Below the pieces are notes generated by a model. That model did no database searches. It was given only the letters and a program-made list of their open reading frames with translations, and had not been told where the DNA came from. Below are positions 49,855-59,909 of a stretch of DNA of 64,000 bases, piece by piece. Made by a program: the position numbers and the translations under genes. The DNA is from an uncultured Prevotellaceae bacterium (GTDB taxonomy: Bacteria > Bacteroidota > Bacteroidia > Bacteroidales > UBA3663). The stretch's first letter is position 1. Every line of letters starts with the position of its first letter. The DNA lies in NCBI GenBank assembly GCA_900319235.1, contig ONNR01000011.1, positions 1-64,000 on the forward strand, in the 5' to 3' direction.

Positions 49855-51627
49855 ATGAAAATGAACCTCTTGTTCCTTGCCTTTGCAGCACCCATGCTGC
49901 TATCGTGCAGTTCCGATGATGACGATAACCTCGGCAACGTGCCCACCGACATCATCCAACCTGTGGTCAACACCACCGCGCAACTCCAACTCGACATCCG
50001 CACCGACCGCGCTCTTTATCAGCCAGGTCAGACCATTCTCTTCACCGCCGAGGGCACTATGCCCTCCGGTGCCAGAGTGCGCTACCGCCAGGGTTGTGAC
50101 ATCGTGGCCGACGAAGCCCTCGGCAACACATCGTGGACATGGACTGCCCCCCAGACCGACTTCACCGGTTATATGGTGGATATTTATGTCACCAATGGCT
50201 CCGCAGAGACGATTTATGGCACTACGGGCGTCGATGTTTCGAGCGACTGGGCACGATTCCCGCGTTATGGCTTCGTGGCATCGTTCGATCAGAGCAAGTC
50301 ACCCGAAGTGATTGCCCGCGAACTCGCCCTGCTCAACCGCTGCCACATCAACGGCATCCAGTTCTACGACTGGCATTACAAGCACCAGTGGCCCCTAGGC
50401 GGCACACGAGACGAGTTGATGGAGGCATATACCGACATCGCCAACCGCGAAATCTATACAAGCGTCGTCAAGGAGTACATCGCCCAGCAACACGCCCTCG
50501 GCATGAAGGCCATGTTCTACAACCTTTGCTATGGTGCCCTCGACGATGCCGCGCAAGATGGCGTCAATCCGAAGTGGGGCATCTACACCAACACCAACCA
50601 CAACCAGGACAAGCATTCGCTGCCTTCGGGCTGGAAGGGCGACATCTACCTCATGGATCCCTCCAACAGCGACTGGCAGCAGTATCTGGCCGATCGTAAC
50701 GACGATGTGTATTCCTGCTTCGACTTCGACGGTTTCCACATCGACCAACTAGGTGACCGCGGCACGGTGTATGACTACTACGGTAGCCAACTCAACCTAG
50801 CCAAAGGCATCGGCTCGTTCATTGAAGCCATGAAGGCACGCCATGCCGACAAGCGGCTAGTAATGAATGCCGTCTCGGGGTATGCCGCCGACCAGATCGG
50901 AGCAACGGGCAAGACCGACTTCATGTACACCGAGATGTGGGGCGGAGAATCACAGTACAGCGACGTGCGCGAAGTCATCAGCCGCAACACCGCCTATTCG
51001 GGCGGCAAGAACTCCATCATTGCTGCCTACATGAACTATGGCAAATCGGGGTCGGCGGGCACTTTCAACACACCAGGCATTCTGCTCACCGATGCCGTGA
51101 TGTTCGCCCTCGGCGGCGCACATCTCGAACTCGGTGACGGCCATATGCTCTGCCACGAATACTTTCCCAACAGCAACTTGCAGATGAGCGACGAACTCAA
51201 GTCGGCCATCGTAACCTACTATGACTTCCTTGTCGCCTACGAGAATCTGCTGCGCGACGGAGGACGCGAGACCATAGCCTCACTCGCTTCAGGCAAAGCC
51301 AACGTAGCCCTCACCGCCTGGCCCCCGAAACTCCAAACAGTGACCACCTACGCAAAGAATGTCGACGGAAAGCAGGTGGTCCATCTGCTCAACTTCCTGC
51401 AGGCCAACAGCCTCAGCTGGCGTGACGAGCAAGGCAACATGCCCGAACCCCAAACCATCACAGACCTTCCCCTCCGCATCAAGGCTTCGGACGTGAAGCG
51501 CCTTTGGGTGGCTTCGCCCGACAATCTCGGTGGTGCGCCTCAACAACTTAACTTCACCCAGGACGGTGGATACATCAATTTCACCCTTCCTTCGTTGAAA
51601 TATTGGACCATGATTGTGGTCGAATAG
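49855..51627 (+). CDS. GH66 dextranase, surface lipoprotein
   Basis: 590 residues; lipoprotein signal to Cys18 followed by SSDDDD, a surface-export type tail. An N-terminal beta domain (about 45-130) precedes the (beta/alpha)8 barrel, in which FDFDGFHIDQLGDRG carries the likely nucleophile Asp297 and MYTEMW the acid Glu360; a C-terminal Greek-key domain closes the protein. GH66 enzymes cut internal alpha-1,6 links of dextran, and some make cyclic isomaltooligosaccharides; no extra cyclisation module is visible here, so endo-dextranase is favoured. This gene fixes the substrate assignment of the locus. Confidence 0.9.
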   Translation: MKMNLLFLAFAAPMLLSCSSDDDDNLGNVPTDIIQPVVNTTAQLQLDIRTDRALYQPGQTILFTAEGTMPSGARVRYRQGCDIVADEALGNTSWTWTAPQTDFTGYMVDIYVTNGSAETIYGTTGVDVSSDWARFPRYGFVASFDQSKSPEVIARELALLNRCHINGIQFYDWHYKHQWPLGGTRDELMEAYTDIANREIYTSVVKEYIAQQHALGMKAMFYNLCYGALDDAAQDGVNPKWGIYTNTNHNQDKHSLPSGWKGDIYLMDPSNSDWQQYLADRNDDVYSCFDFDGFHIDQLGDRGTVYDYYGSQLNLAKGIGSFIEAMKARHADKRLVMNAVSGYAADQIGATGKTDFMYTEMWGGESQYSDVREVISRNTAYSGGKNSIIAAYMNYGKSGSAGTFNTPGILLTDAVMFALGGAHLELGDGHMLCHEYFPNSNLQMSDELKSAIVTYYDFLVAYENLLRDGGRETIASLASGKANVALTAWPPKLQTVTTYAKNVDGKQVVHLLNFLQANSLSWRDEQGNMPEPQTITDLPLRIKASDVKRLWVASPDNLGGAPQQLNFTQDGGYINFTLPSLKYWTMIVVE

Positions 51628-51688
51628 CTTTCACCCTCAGCCCGATGCCACCCTTTCGGTGCATATTTTGATAAAAGTGCCCAAAAGA

Positions 51689-51720
51689 TTTGGTGGTGTC
51701 GGGATATTTTTCTATCTTTG
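51689..51720 (+). promoter_or_regulatory. Upstream promoter P1 before the six-hairpin glycosidase
   Basis: TTTG (51689-51692), 20-bp spacer, TATCTTTG (51713-51720). It lies 62 bp after the GH66 stop and upstream of the CACTCCC boxes, so it may give a basal transcript. Confidence 0.6.
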
Positions 51721-51741
51721 CCCCGGGCAAAAGTGTATTCC

Positions 51742-51862
51742 CGCTCCCTATTTGGGCTGCATAGGGCAATACAAACGTCTGGACAACAGGCGCATATGGC
51801 TTCCGAACCACTCCCAAACAATTCCTTCGGATGCCAGTGTATCGGAAAAACACCTATCTTTG
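51742..51862 (+). promoter_or_regulatory. Promoter P2 with CACTCCC boxes (six-hairpin/GH31/GH97 unit)
   Basis: -7 TATCTTTG (51855-51862) with no good -33 TTG. The proximal box CACTCCC (51809-51815) begins 46 bp and the distal CGCTCCC (51742-51748) 113 bp before the -7 element, the same as at SusC2 and GH13. The second half-site at 51820 (AATTCCT) is weak. The first bases after the -7 (CAGCGC) also match SusC2. Confidence 0.7.
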
Positions 51863-51891
51863 CAGCGCACTTTTCTAATATTTCACAAAAA

Positions 51892-54240
51892 ATGAAAAAA
51901 CTTCTCCTCCTCGCCATTATGGCAACCTCACTTGCCCTTGCCACCGAGGCACAGACCATCTACAAGACCCCGCAATACGAGTGGCGGGGCAACCAGTTCA
52001 CGCAAGGCCGCTTCAAGGCCAAGGCCAACAGTGCTACCGACATCACCAGCAACTATCGCGACGAGTGGACAAGCACTGCGCCCAACTTCATGCCCGACAT
52101 CGATCCGGGCATCGACCGCGAACACTGGACCCTGAAGCGCGACATCAGTCACCTGCCCCACTACACGTCTTCGCTCACCATCGACAATGCCCTCTTCAAC
52201 ATGAGCCTCGAGGAGAGCGAACTCGCCATCGAACCCGATTCGACCTATCGCACAGGCGTCTTCTGGGGTGGCGTGTGGACGCGCGACGTGTCCTATTCAA
52301 TTCTCCATGCTTTGGCCCAACTGAATCCCGAAGTGTGCCGCAAGTCGCTCCTAGCCAAGGTCAATGCCAACAACCGCATCATCCAGGACACCGGCACAGG
52401 TGGCGCCTGGCCTTGTTCGACCGACCGCACCACGTGGATTCTGGCCGCTTGGGAAGTGTATCTGGTAACGGGCGACAAGGAATGGCTCGACCGCATCTTC
52501 CCCGTCATTATGGCAACCATCGAGGATGATCGCGTGGTGGCCTACGATCCGCAGACCAAACTGATGCACGGCGAGACGTCGTGGCTCGATTGGCGCGAGC
52601 AGGAATATCCCACATGGGCACAGCCTGCCGACATCTATCAGAGCGAAGCCATGGGAACCACGGCAGTACACTACCGTTCGCTGCGCATCCTGGCCGAAAT
52701 CTGCCGCCTCGAAGGGCAGCCCGAGTGGGGACGCAAGTACGATAGTTGGGCCAACGACCTGCGTGAGGGTATGAACCGCAACCTCTGGATGGAGGACCAA
52801 GGGCTCTATGCCATCTACCTCTATGGTCGCAACCACCTCGTACAGCATCCGCAGATGGAAATCCTCGGTGAGTCGTTTGCCATCCTTTGGGACATTGCCG
52901 ACTTCGACCGCCAGAAACGCATCAGCCAAAGCATGGTGAGCGAAACCTTCGGCACCCCCGACTTCTACCCCAACCTCAAGGACCAATATCCCTACCACAA
53001 CGACGGCATGTGGCCCTTTACTCAGGGCTATTGGATGAAGGCTCAGGCCAAGGCTGGTAATGAAGAAGGCGTGCTCCATGCCATCTCTTCGATCTACCGT
53101 CTGGCTGCCATGACGCTCACCAACCTCGAGAATATGGTGATCTACAATGGCAACGAGAAGGGTCTGCCCATCAATTCTCCACGTCAGCTATGGAGCGTGG
53201 CCGCCGACCTTGCCATCGTGCCCAACATCTACTTCGGCGTCAACTACGAGATGGGCGGCATCCGCTTCCGTCCCTTTGTACCCAAGACGCTCAAGGCCGA
53301 ACGTCATCTTTCGAACTTCAAGTACCGCGATGCCGTGCTCGATATGACCATCACGGGCTTCGGCAACAACCTGAAGTCGTTCAAACTCGACGGCGTGGAA
53401 GCCGATCCTTTCTTCCCAGCCAATCTCAAGGGCGCTCATACCATCGAAATGGTACTCGACAACCGTCAGCCAGCACCTATGCAGATGGTGATGCGCGAAA
53501 ATGCCTACCAGCCGCTCACACCCGTAGCAAATATCAGCGGAGAGGTTATCAGCTGGCAGGAAGTGCCCGAAGCCAAGGAGTACATCGTGCTGCGCAATGG
53601 CAGCGAAATGACCCGTACCACTGAATTCAAGGCCGAACTGCCAAGCGATGGTGAATATGCCGTGGTGGCAGTGGGTGCCGATGGCTGGCACAGTTACATG
53701 AGCGAACCTTTGAACCATTACAGTCAAGCCGCCCTCTACGAAGTGGAGCGTTTTGCCTTGCCTTTCGACCCCAATCGCAAGGCCGTGAAGGAGAGTGTAG
53801 GAGCTGGTGGTGGCGTGGCAGGCAAGGCCGAAGCGCGTGCCGAAGTACCTACTCTGAAGGGTGTAGACATCAGCGGAGCACAAGGAAACGTAGCGATGAT
53901 CACACGCAACGAGAACATCCTCATCACCATTCCCATCGAAGTAGCTGACGACGGCCTTTATGCCATTGACTGGCGATATGCCAATGGCAACGGTCCCATC
54001 AACACCGACAACAAGTGCGCCACCCGTGTGCTCCGCGTCGATGGAGAAGCTGCTGGTGTCTGCGTCTTCCCACACCGTGGCACCGACGAATGGAACAACT
54101 GGGGTTGGAGCAACGCCTGCACTGTCAACCTCACTCGCGGTCGTCACGTCGTGACCCTGCAGTTCTGCAATGCAGTCGAAAACATGAACATCCACGTCAA
54201 CCAGGCTCTCCTCGACCAGATGAGGGTAACGAAGCTATGA
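51892..54240 (+). CDS. Secreted six-hairpin-type glycosidase with C-terminal CBM35-like module
   Basis: 782 residues from the ATG at 51892 (30 bp after the -7 element); the longer frame runs through the promoter. Signal peptide about 1-20. Residues about 60-500 have the repeated helix pattern of an (alpha/alpha)6 barrel, with likely active-site acids in GVWTRDVSYS, TSWLDWREQEYP and YHNDGMWPFTQGYW. Residues about 530-620 look FnIII-like, and the last 150 residues (from GVDISGAQGNVAM) look like a CBM35-type sandwich. The family is uncertain: it resembles GH63/GH15-type enzymes, but I cannot assign it. Co-regulation with SusC2 and GH13 suggests action on alpha-gluco-oligosaccharides. Confidence 0.75.
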   Translation: MKKLLLLAIMATSLALATEAQTIYKTPQYEWRGNQFTQGRFKAKANSATDITSNYRDEWTSTAPNFMPDIDPGIDREHWTLKRDISHLPHYTSSLTIDNALFNMSLEESELAIEPDSTYRTGVFWGGVWTRDVSYSILHALAQLNPEVCRKSLLAKVNANNRIIQDTGTGGAWPCSTDRTTWILAAWEVYLVTGDKEWLDRIFPVIMATIEDDRVVAYDPQTKLMHGETSWLDWREQEYPTWAQPADIYQSEAMGTTAVHYRSLRILAEICRLEGQPEWGRKYDSWANDLREGMNRNLWMEDQGLYAIYLYGRNHLVQHPQMEILGESFAILWDIADFDRQKRISQSMVSETFGTPDFYPNLKDQYPYHNDGMWPFTQGYWMKAQAKAGNEEGVLHAISSIYRLAAMTLTNLENMVIYNGNEKGLPINSPRQLWSVAADLAIVPNIYFGVNYEMGGIRFRPFVPKTLKAERHLSNFKYRDAVLDMTITGFGNNLKSFKLDGVEADPFFPANLKGAHTIEMVLDNRQPAPMQMVMRENAYQPLTPVANISGEVISWQEVPEAKEYIVLRNGSEMTRTTEFKAELPSDGEYAVVAVGADGWHSYMSEPLNHYSQAALYEVERFALPFDPNRKAVKESVGAGGGVAGKAEARAEVPTLKGVDISGAQGNVAMITRNENILITIPIEVADDGLYAIDWRYANGNGPINTDNKCATRVLRVDGEAAGVCVFPHRGTDEWNNWGWSNACTVNLTRGRHVVTLQFCNAVENMNIHVNQALLDQMRVTKL

Positions 54241-54245
54241 GAGGT

Positions 54246-54356
54246 TAAGAAAAGTTCGAAAAGTTCGAAAAGTTCGAAAGGTTCGAAAGGTTCGAAAGGT
54301 TTGAAAGGTTTCGGCATTCCGGTATTCCGGAATAACGGTATACCGAAATGCCGAAA
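54246..54356. repeat. GTTCGAAAAG minisatellite and hairpin before GH31
   Basis: About six 10-bp units (AAGTTCGAAA and AGGTTCGAAA) at 54246-54310, then a large hairpin: TTTCGGCATT (54309-54318) pairs with AATGCCGAAA (54347-54356), with CGGTAT/ATACCG inside (54320-54325/54340-54345). It lies between the six-hairpin gene and GH31, so it would be within one mRNA; partial termination or mRNA processing is possible. Confidence 0.75.
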
Positions 54357-54404
54357 TACCGCTATCACGAAATCACAAAAAAACCAAATATAACACTATC
54401 CTCT

Positions 54405-57050
54405 ATGAAAACGACAACACTCCCCGTAATGGCTATCGCAGGTGCCCTGCTGATGGCTTGTACACAAAACAAGGACGGCGGTAACGACACAACCGCAGGT
54501 GACACACCCATGAGCGACAACATCGCCTGGCAAGACCAGCATGTGCGCTTCACCGTCGTCAGCGATGGCATCATCCGTCTGGAATACGCCCCCGACGGCA
54601 AGTTTGTCGATGACCCTTCGTTCGTCGCCACCTGCCGCAAATACCCCAAGGTGGAGCCTGTTGTCGTTGAGGATGAGCAGCAGGTCAGCATCTCAACCCC
54701 TCGGATGAGCCTCAAATATAAGAAAGGTACCGGATCCTTTACCGCTGAAAACCTCAGCATCGAATCGGCTCCTGAACTTTCGACTAAATTCGTCTGGCAT
54801 CCAGGCGACGTGCAGCAATGCAACTTAGGAGGCACCTATCGCACCCTCGATGGCTACGACGGCGACCGCTACTATTCGTGGCAGCACGACAAGCCAGGAC
54901 AGGGCCAGCCGCTACCTCTTGAGAATGGACTGCTGGCACGTGACGGCTGGACCCTCATCGACGATTCGGATGGCCTGCTCTTCGATGGTGATGTCAACGA
55001 CCTCACTTCGCCCGAACTCCCTTGGGTGAAGCAACGCCAGACTGCTGCCAGCGACACGCAGGAGAAAGCTACCGACTGGTACTTCATGGCATATGGTCAT
55101 GACTACAAGCAGGCACTTGGTGACTTCACGTTGCTGGCAGGACGCATCCCCCTTCCTCCACGTTATAGTTTCGGTTACTGGTGGAGCCGCTATTGGAGTT
55201 ATTCCGATGGCGAGATGCGACAAGTGGTGAGCGACTTCGAACGCTATGGCATCCCGCTCGACGTGCTCGTGGTCGATATGGACTGGCACTGGACCGAACC
55301 AGGTCTCGGTGGATGGACAGGTTACACGTGGAACAACCGCCTCTTCCCCAGCCCCGAGCAGTTCCTCTCTTTCCTCAAGGAGCATAACCTGCAGATCACC
55401 CTCAACCTCCATCCTGCCGATGGTGTACCTGCTTACGAGGACAAGTATGCCCAATTGGCCGAATTCCTCGGACGTGATTCCAAGAGCACCGAGACCATCC
55501 GTTGGCAAAGTTCCGACAAGCGCTTCGTACGCGGTTGGCTCGACAAGATGCTTCTCCCTCTCCAAAAGCAGGGTGTGGATTTCTGGTGGCTCGATTGGCA
55601 GCAGCAGTTGCAGGACGATAGCATCCCCCAGCTCAGCAACACATGGTGGCTCAACTACTGCGTCTTCGACAACCAGCGTCGCACACAGCCCGAACATCGT
55701 CCCATGCTCTACCATCGTTGGGGTGGTCTGGGCAACCATCGCTATCAGATAGGCTTCTCGGGCGACACCTACTCCACCTGGGCTTCGCTCGACTACCAGC
55801 CCTACTTCAACAGCACTGCTTCGAACGTTGGCTATGGCTATTGGAGCCACGATCTGGGTGGACATATGTTTGTTCACAACGGCGACGTGCTCGACCGCGA
55901 ACTCTATGCTCGCTGGATGCAACTCGGCACCTTCCTGCCCGTTATGCGCAGTCACAGTACCAAGAGTGCCAACATGCAGAAGGAACCCTGGCGACTGGGT
56001 CCGGAATATCAGGAAGTAGTTACCGCTGCTATCCTGCAACGCTACGAGCTCGCTCCTTACCTCTACACCGCTGCACGCCAAGCCTGGGAAACAGGCGTCT
56101 CCATCTGCCGCCCGCTCTACTACGACTATCCTGAGGCCAAAGAGGCTTACGCCAAGGAATTCCGTAACCAGTATATGCTGGGCGACCAGTTGCTCATCGC
56201 CCCCATCACAAAGCCTATGGAGCAGGATATCAGCACCCTCATGGTTTGGTTGCCCGAAGGCAGCGATTGGTATGAAGTTGCTACTGGAACTTTGCTCAAA
56301 GGCGGTCAGACAGTGGAGCGCCGTTTCCTCATTGACGAATATCCCGTCTATGTCAAGGCAGGATCGATCCTCCCCACTTACGGAAAGGTGAAGAACCTTG
56401 CCTGCAACAACGAGAAGGTCATCCTCGCCGTCTATCCGGGTGCTGCCGAAGGCCAGGGCTGCATGTACGAGGACCAAGGCAACGACCGCGACTATGCTAC
56501 CCAGTTTGCCACGACCTGCTACCAACTCAACACTCAGGAAGCAAATCCCACAACCCAGGTCATCACCATCAGCCCACGCAAGGGCAGTTACAACGGTATG
56601 CCCAAGCAGCGTGAAATGGCCATCAAACTCGTAGGCTCAATCGTTCCCCAACGTGTCACCCTCGATGGTCGTGAGGTGGCCTTCTCCTACGAACCCGCTC
56701 AACTTGCCGTCTGCATCGACCTTGGCGAAATCAATCCCGCGGTAGAACATAAGGTCGAAATCACCTGTCCTGCCACCGACCTCCAACTCAACGACGGACT
56801 CGTGGCTCAGATGCGACGCATGGCACGAACCATGACACAGATGAAGTTCCGCGATGCCGGCATCAACTACGTCGAAGGCTTGGGCGAAATGGGTTCGCTC
56901 TGCGAAGCACTCCGTTACTTCCCCGACGAGGCTACCCAGTGCATCACACAGTTCCAGCAGAACTATCGTCGTCTGCCCGCCCTGCTCGACGCGCAGCGCA
57001 TGTCGGAGGCCAACAAGCAATGGTTCCTGCAAAGTATTATATATGAATAA
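54405..57050 (+). CDS. GH31 alpha-glucosidase lipoprotein
   Basis: 881 residues from the ATG at 54405, starting a lipoprotein signal to Cys19 (ALLMAC). GH31 order: N-terminal beta domain, then the barrel from PRYSFGYWWSRYW, with the nucleophile in FWWLDWQQQ (Asp397) and the acid in GFSGDTYSTW (Asp454), then C-terminal beta domains. The catalytic region reads like the glucosidase branch and not the xylosidase branch. GH31 members of Bacteroides dextran loci remove alpha-1,6-linked glucose. The last 110 residues (after DLQLNDG) form an extra helical tail of unknown role. It is expected in the same unit as the six-hairpin gene and GH97. Confidence 0.9.
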   Translation: MKTTTLPVMAIAGALLMACTQNKDGGNDTTAGDTPMSDNIAWQDQHVRFTVVSDGIIRLEYAPDGKFVDDPSFVATCRKYPKVEPVVVEDEQQVSISTPRMSLKYKKGTGSFTAENLSIESAPELSTKFVWHPGDVQQCNLGGTYRTLDGYDGDRYYSWQHDKPGQGQPLPLENGLLARDGWTLIDDSDGLLFDGDVNDLTSPELPWVKQRQTAASDTQEKATDWYFMAYGHDYKQALGDFTLLAGRIPLPPRYSFGYWWSRYWSYSDGEMRQVVSDFERYGIPLDVLVVDMDWHWTEPGLGGWTGYTWNNRLFPSPEQFLSFLKEHNLQITLNLHPADGVPAYEDKYAQLAEFLGRDSKSTETIRWQSSDKRFVRGWLDKMLLPLQKQGVDFWWLDWQQQLQDDSIPQLSNTWWLNYCVFDNQRRTQPEHRPMLYHRWGGLGNHRYQIGFSGDTYSTWASLDYQPYFNSTASNVGYGYWSHDLGGHMFVHNGDVLDRELYARWMQLGTFLPVMRSHSTKSANMQKEPWRLGPEYQEVVTAAILQRYELAPYLYTAARQAWETGVSICRPLYYDYPEAKEAYAKEFRNQYMLGDQLLIAPITKPMEQDISTLMVWLPEGSDWYEVATGTLLKGGQTVERRFLIDEYPVYVKAGSILPTYGKVKNLACNNEKVILAVYPGAAEGQGCMYEDQGNDRDYATQFATTCYQLNTQEANPTTQVITISPRKGSYNGMPKQREMAIKLVGSIVPQRVTLDGREVAFSYEPAQLAVCIDLGEINPAVEHKVEITCPATDLQLNDGLVAQMRRMARTMTQMKFRDAGINYVEGLGEMGSLCEALRYFPDEATQCITQFQQNYRRLPALLDAQRMSEANKQWFLQSIIYE

Positions 57051-57071
57051 TACTCCCGTGCGTAGCGCTAA

Positions 57072-59183
<2,112 letters not shown>

Positions 59184-59214
59184 GACTGGAGAAATAGTTT
59201 CGTAAAAACGCAGC

Positions 59215-59620
59215 ATGACCAATCTTGGCCAAAAATGGTTATACTCCCAACGAAGAATGACCATTCTTGGCCAAGATTGGTTATGCGACGAAAGGAGCAG
59301 GCATTATCTCGGCCGTCAGAGTGCTCTATTCGATTGAAGTATGACCAATCTTGGCCAGGAATGGTTATGCGTCGATAGCAGCATGACCAATCTCGGCCAA
59401 GATTGGTTATTCTTCGACGAGAGCATACAGATTTGGTATATGGATTCGTTATACTTCTATCGCAGCATAACCTTTTTGGGCCAAGATTGGTTATTCTCCG
59501 ATTGGAAAAAGCACTTTGACGGCCGTCAGAGTGCTTTCGCCGATGACGGCATGACCAATCTTGGCCGAAATTGGTCATACTTCGATCGCGGCATAACCAA
59601 TCTTGGCCAAGAAAGGTTAT
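59215..59620. repeat. Palindromic array III: ten units with an exact 42-bp period
   Basis: Units start at 59215, 59257, 59299, 59341, 59383, 59425, 59467, 59509, 59551 and 59593. Seven are 28-bp palindromes of the TGACCAATCTTGG/CCAAGATTGGTTAT type. Units three (59299) and eight (59509) instead carry the GCACTTTGACGG/CCGTCAGAGTGCTT palindrome of array I, and unit six is decayed. The 14-bp spacers are related (for example ACTTCGATCGCGGC and TCTTCGACGAGAGC). Open frames on both strands (59180-59653 and 59341-59685) follow from the period being a multiple of three. Confidence 0.92.
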
Positions 59621-59909
59621 GCCTTCGTAAGATGTTGGTCTTCCTCTTTCCAAACGCCCATTTTGCGATAAGATTTGATGAATAACGAAAAGATATCCTG
59701 TTTAATTATCCATTTTGTCCAATAAAAACGGATGCAAACTGACAAAAACAGGCGAAAGGACACTTTTCGACTGAAAAAAACATCAAATACTTGCAATTCC
59801 TAAAAAAACTCGTTATATTTGCACCACCTTAGGCGACAAAAGACACATATAATAAAAAACAAATAAGAATTTACAAATAACAATTTGTGTATTAATATCC
59901 ATTTTTATC
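59621..59909 (+). promoter_or_regulatory. Promoter of the 59910 gene and its flanks
   Basis: TTG (59791-59793), 20-bp spacer, TATATTTG (59814-59821), with a leader of about 80 nt that is A-rich. Nothing else is seen between the array end and the promoter. Confidence 0.65.

Noticed and set aside
51718..51891. 58-residue N-terminal extension of the six-hairpin glycosidase
   Set aside because: It covers the CACTCCC boxes and the -7 element; the signal peptide starts at 51892.
59215..59620. CRISPR array
   Set aside because: The repeats are palindromic and diverged, spacers are only about 14 bp and resemble one another, and no cas gene is present.
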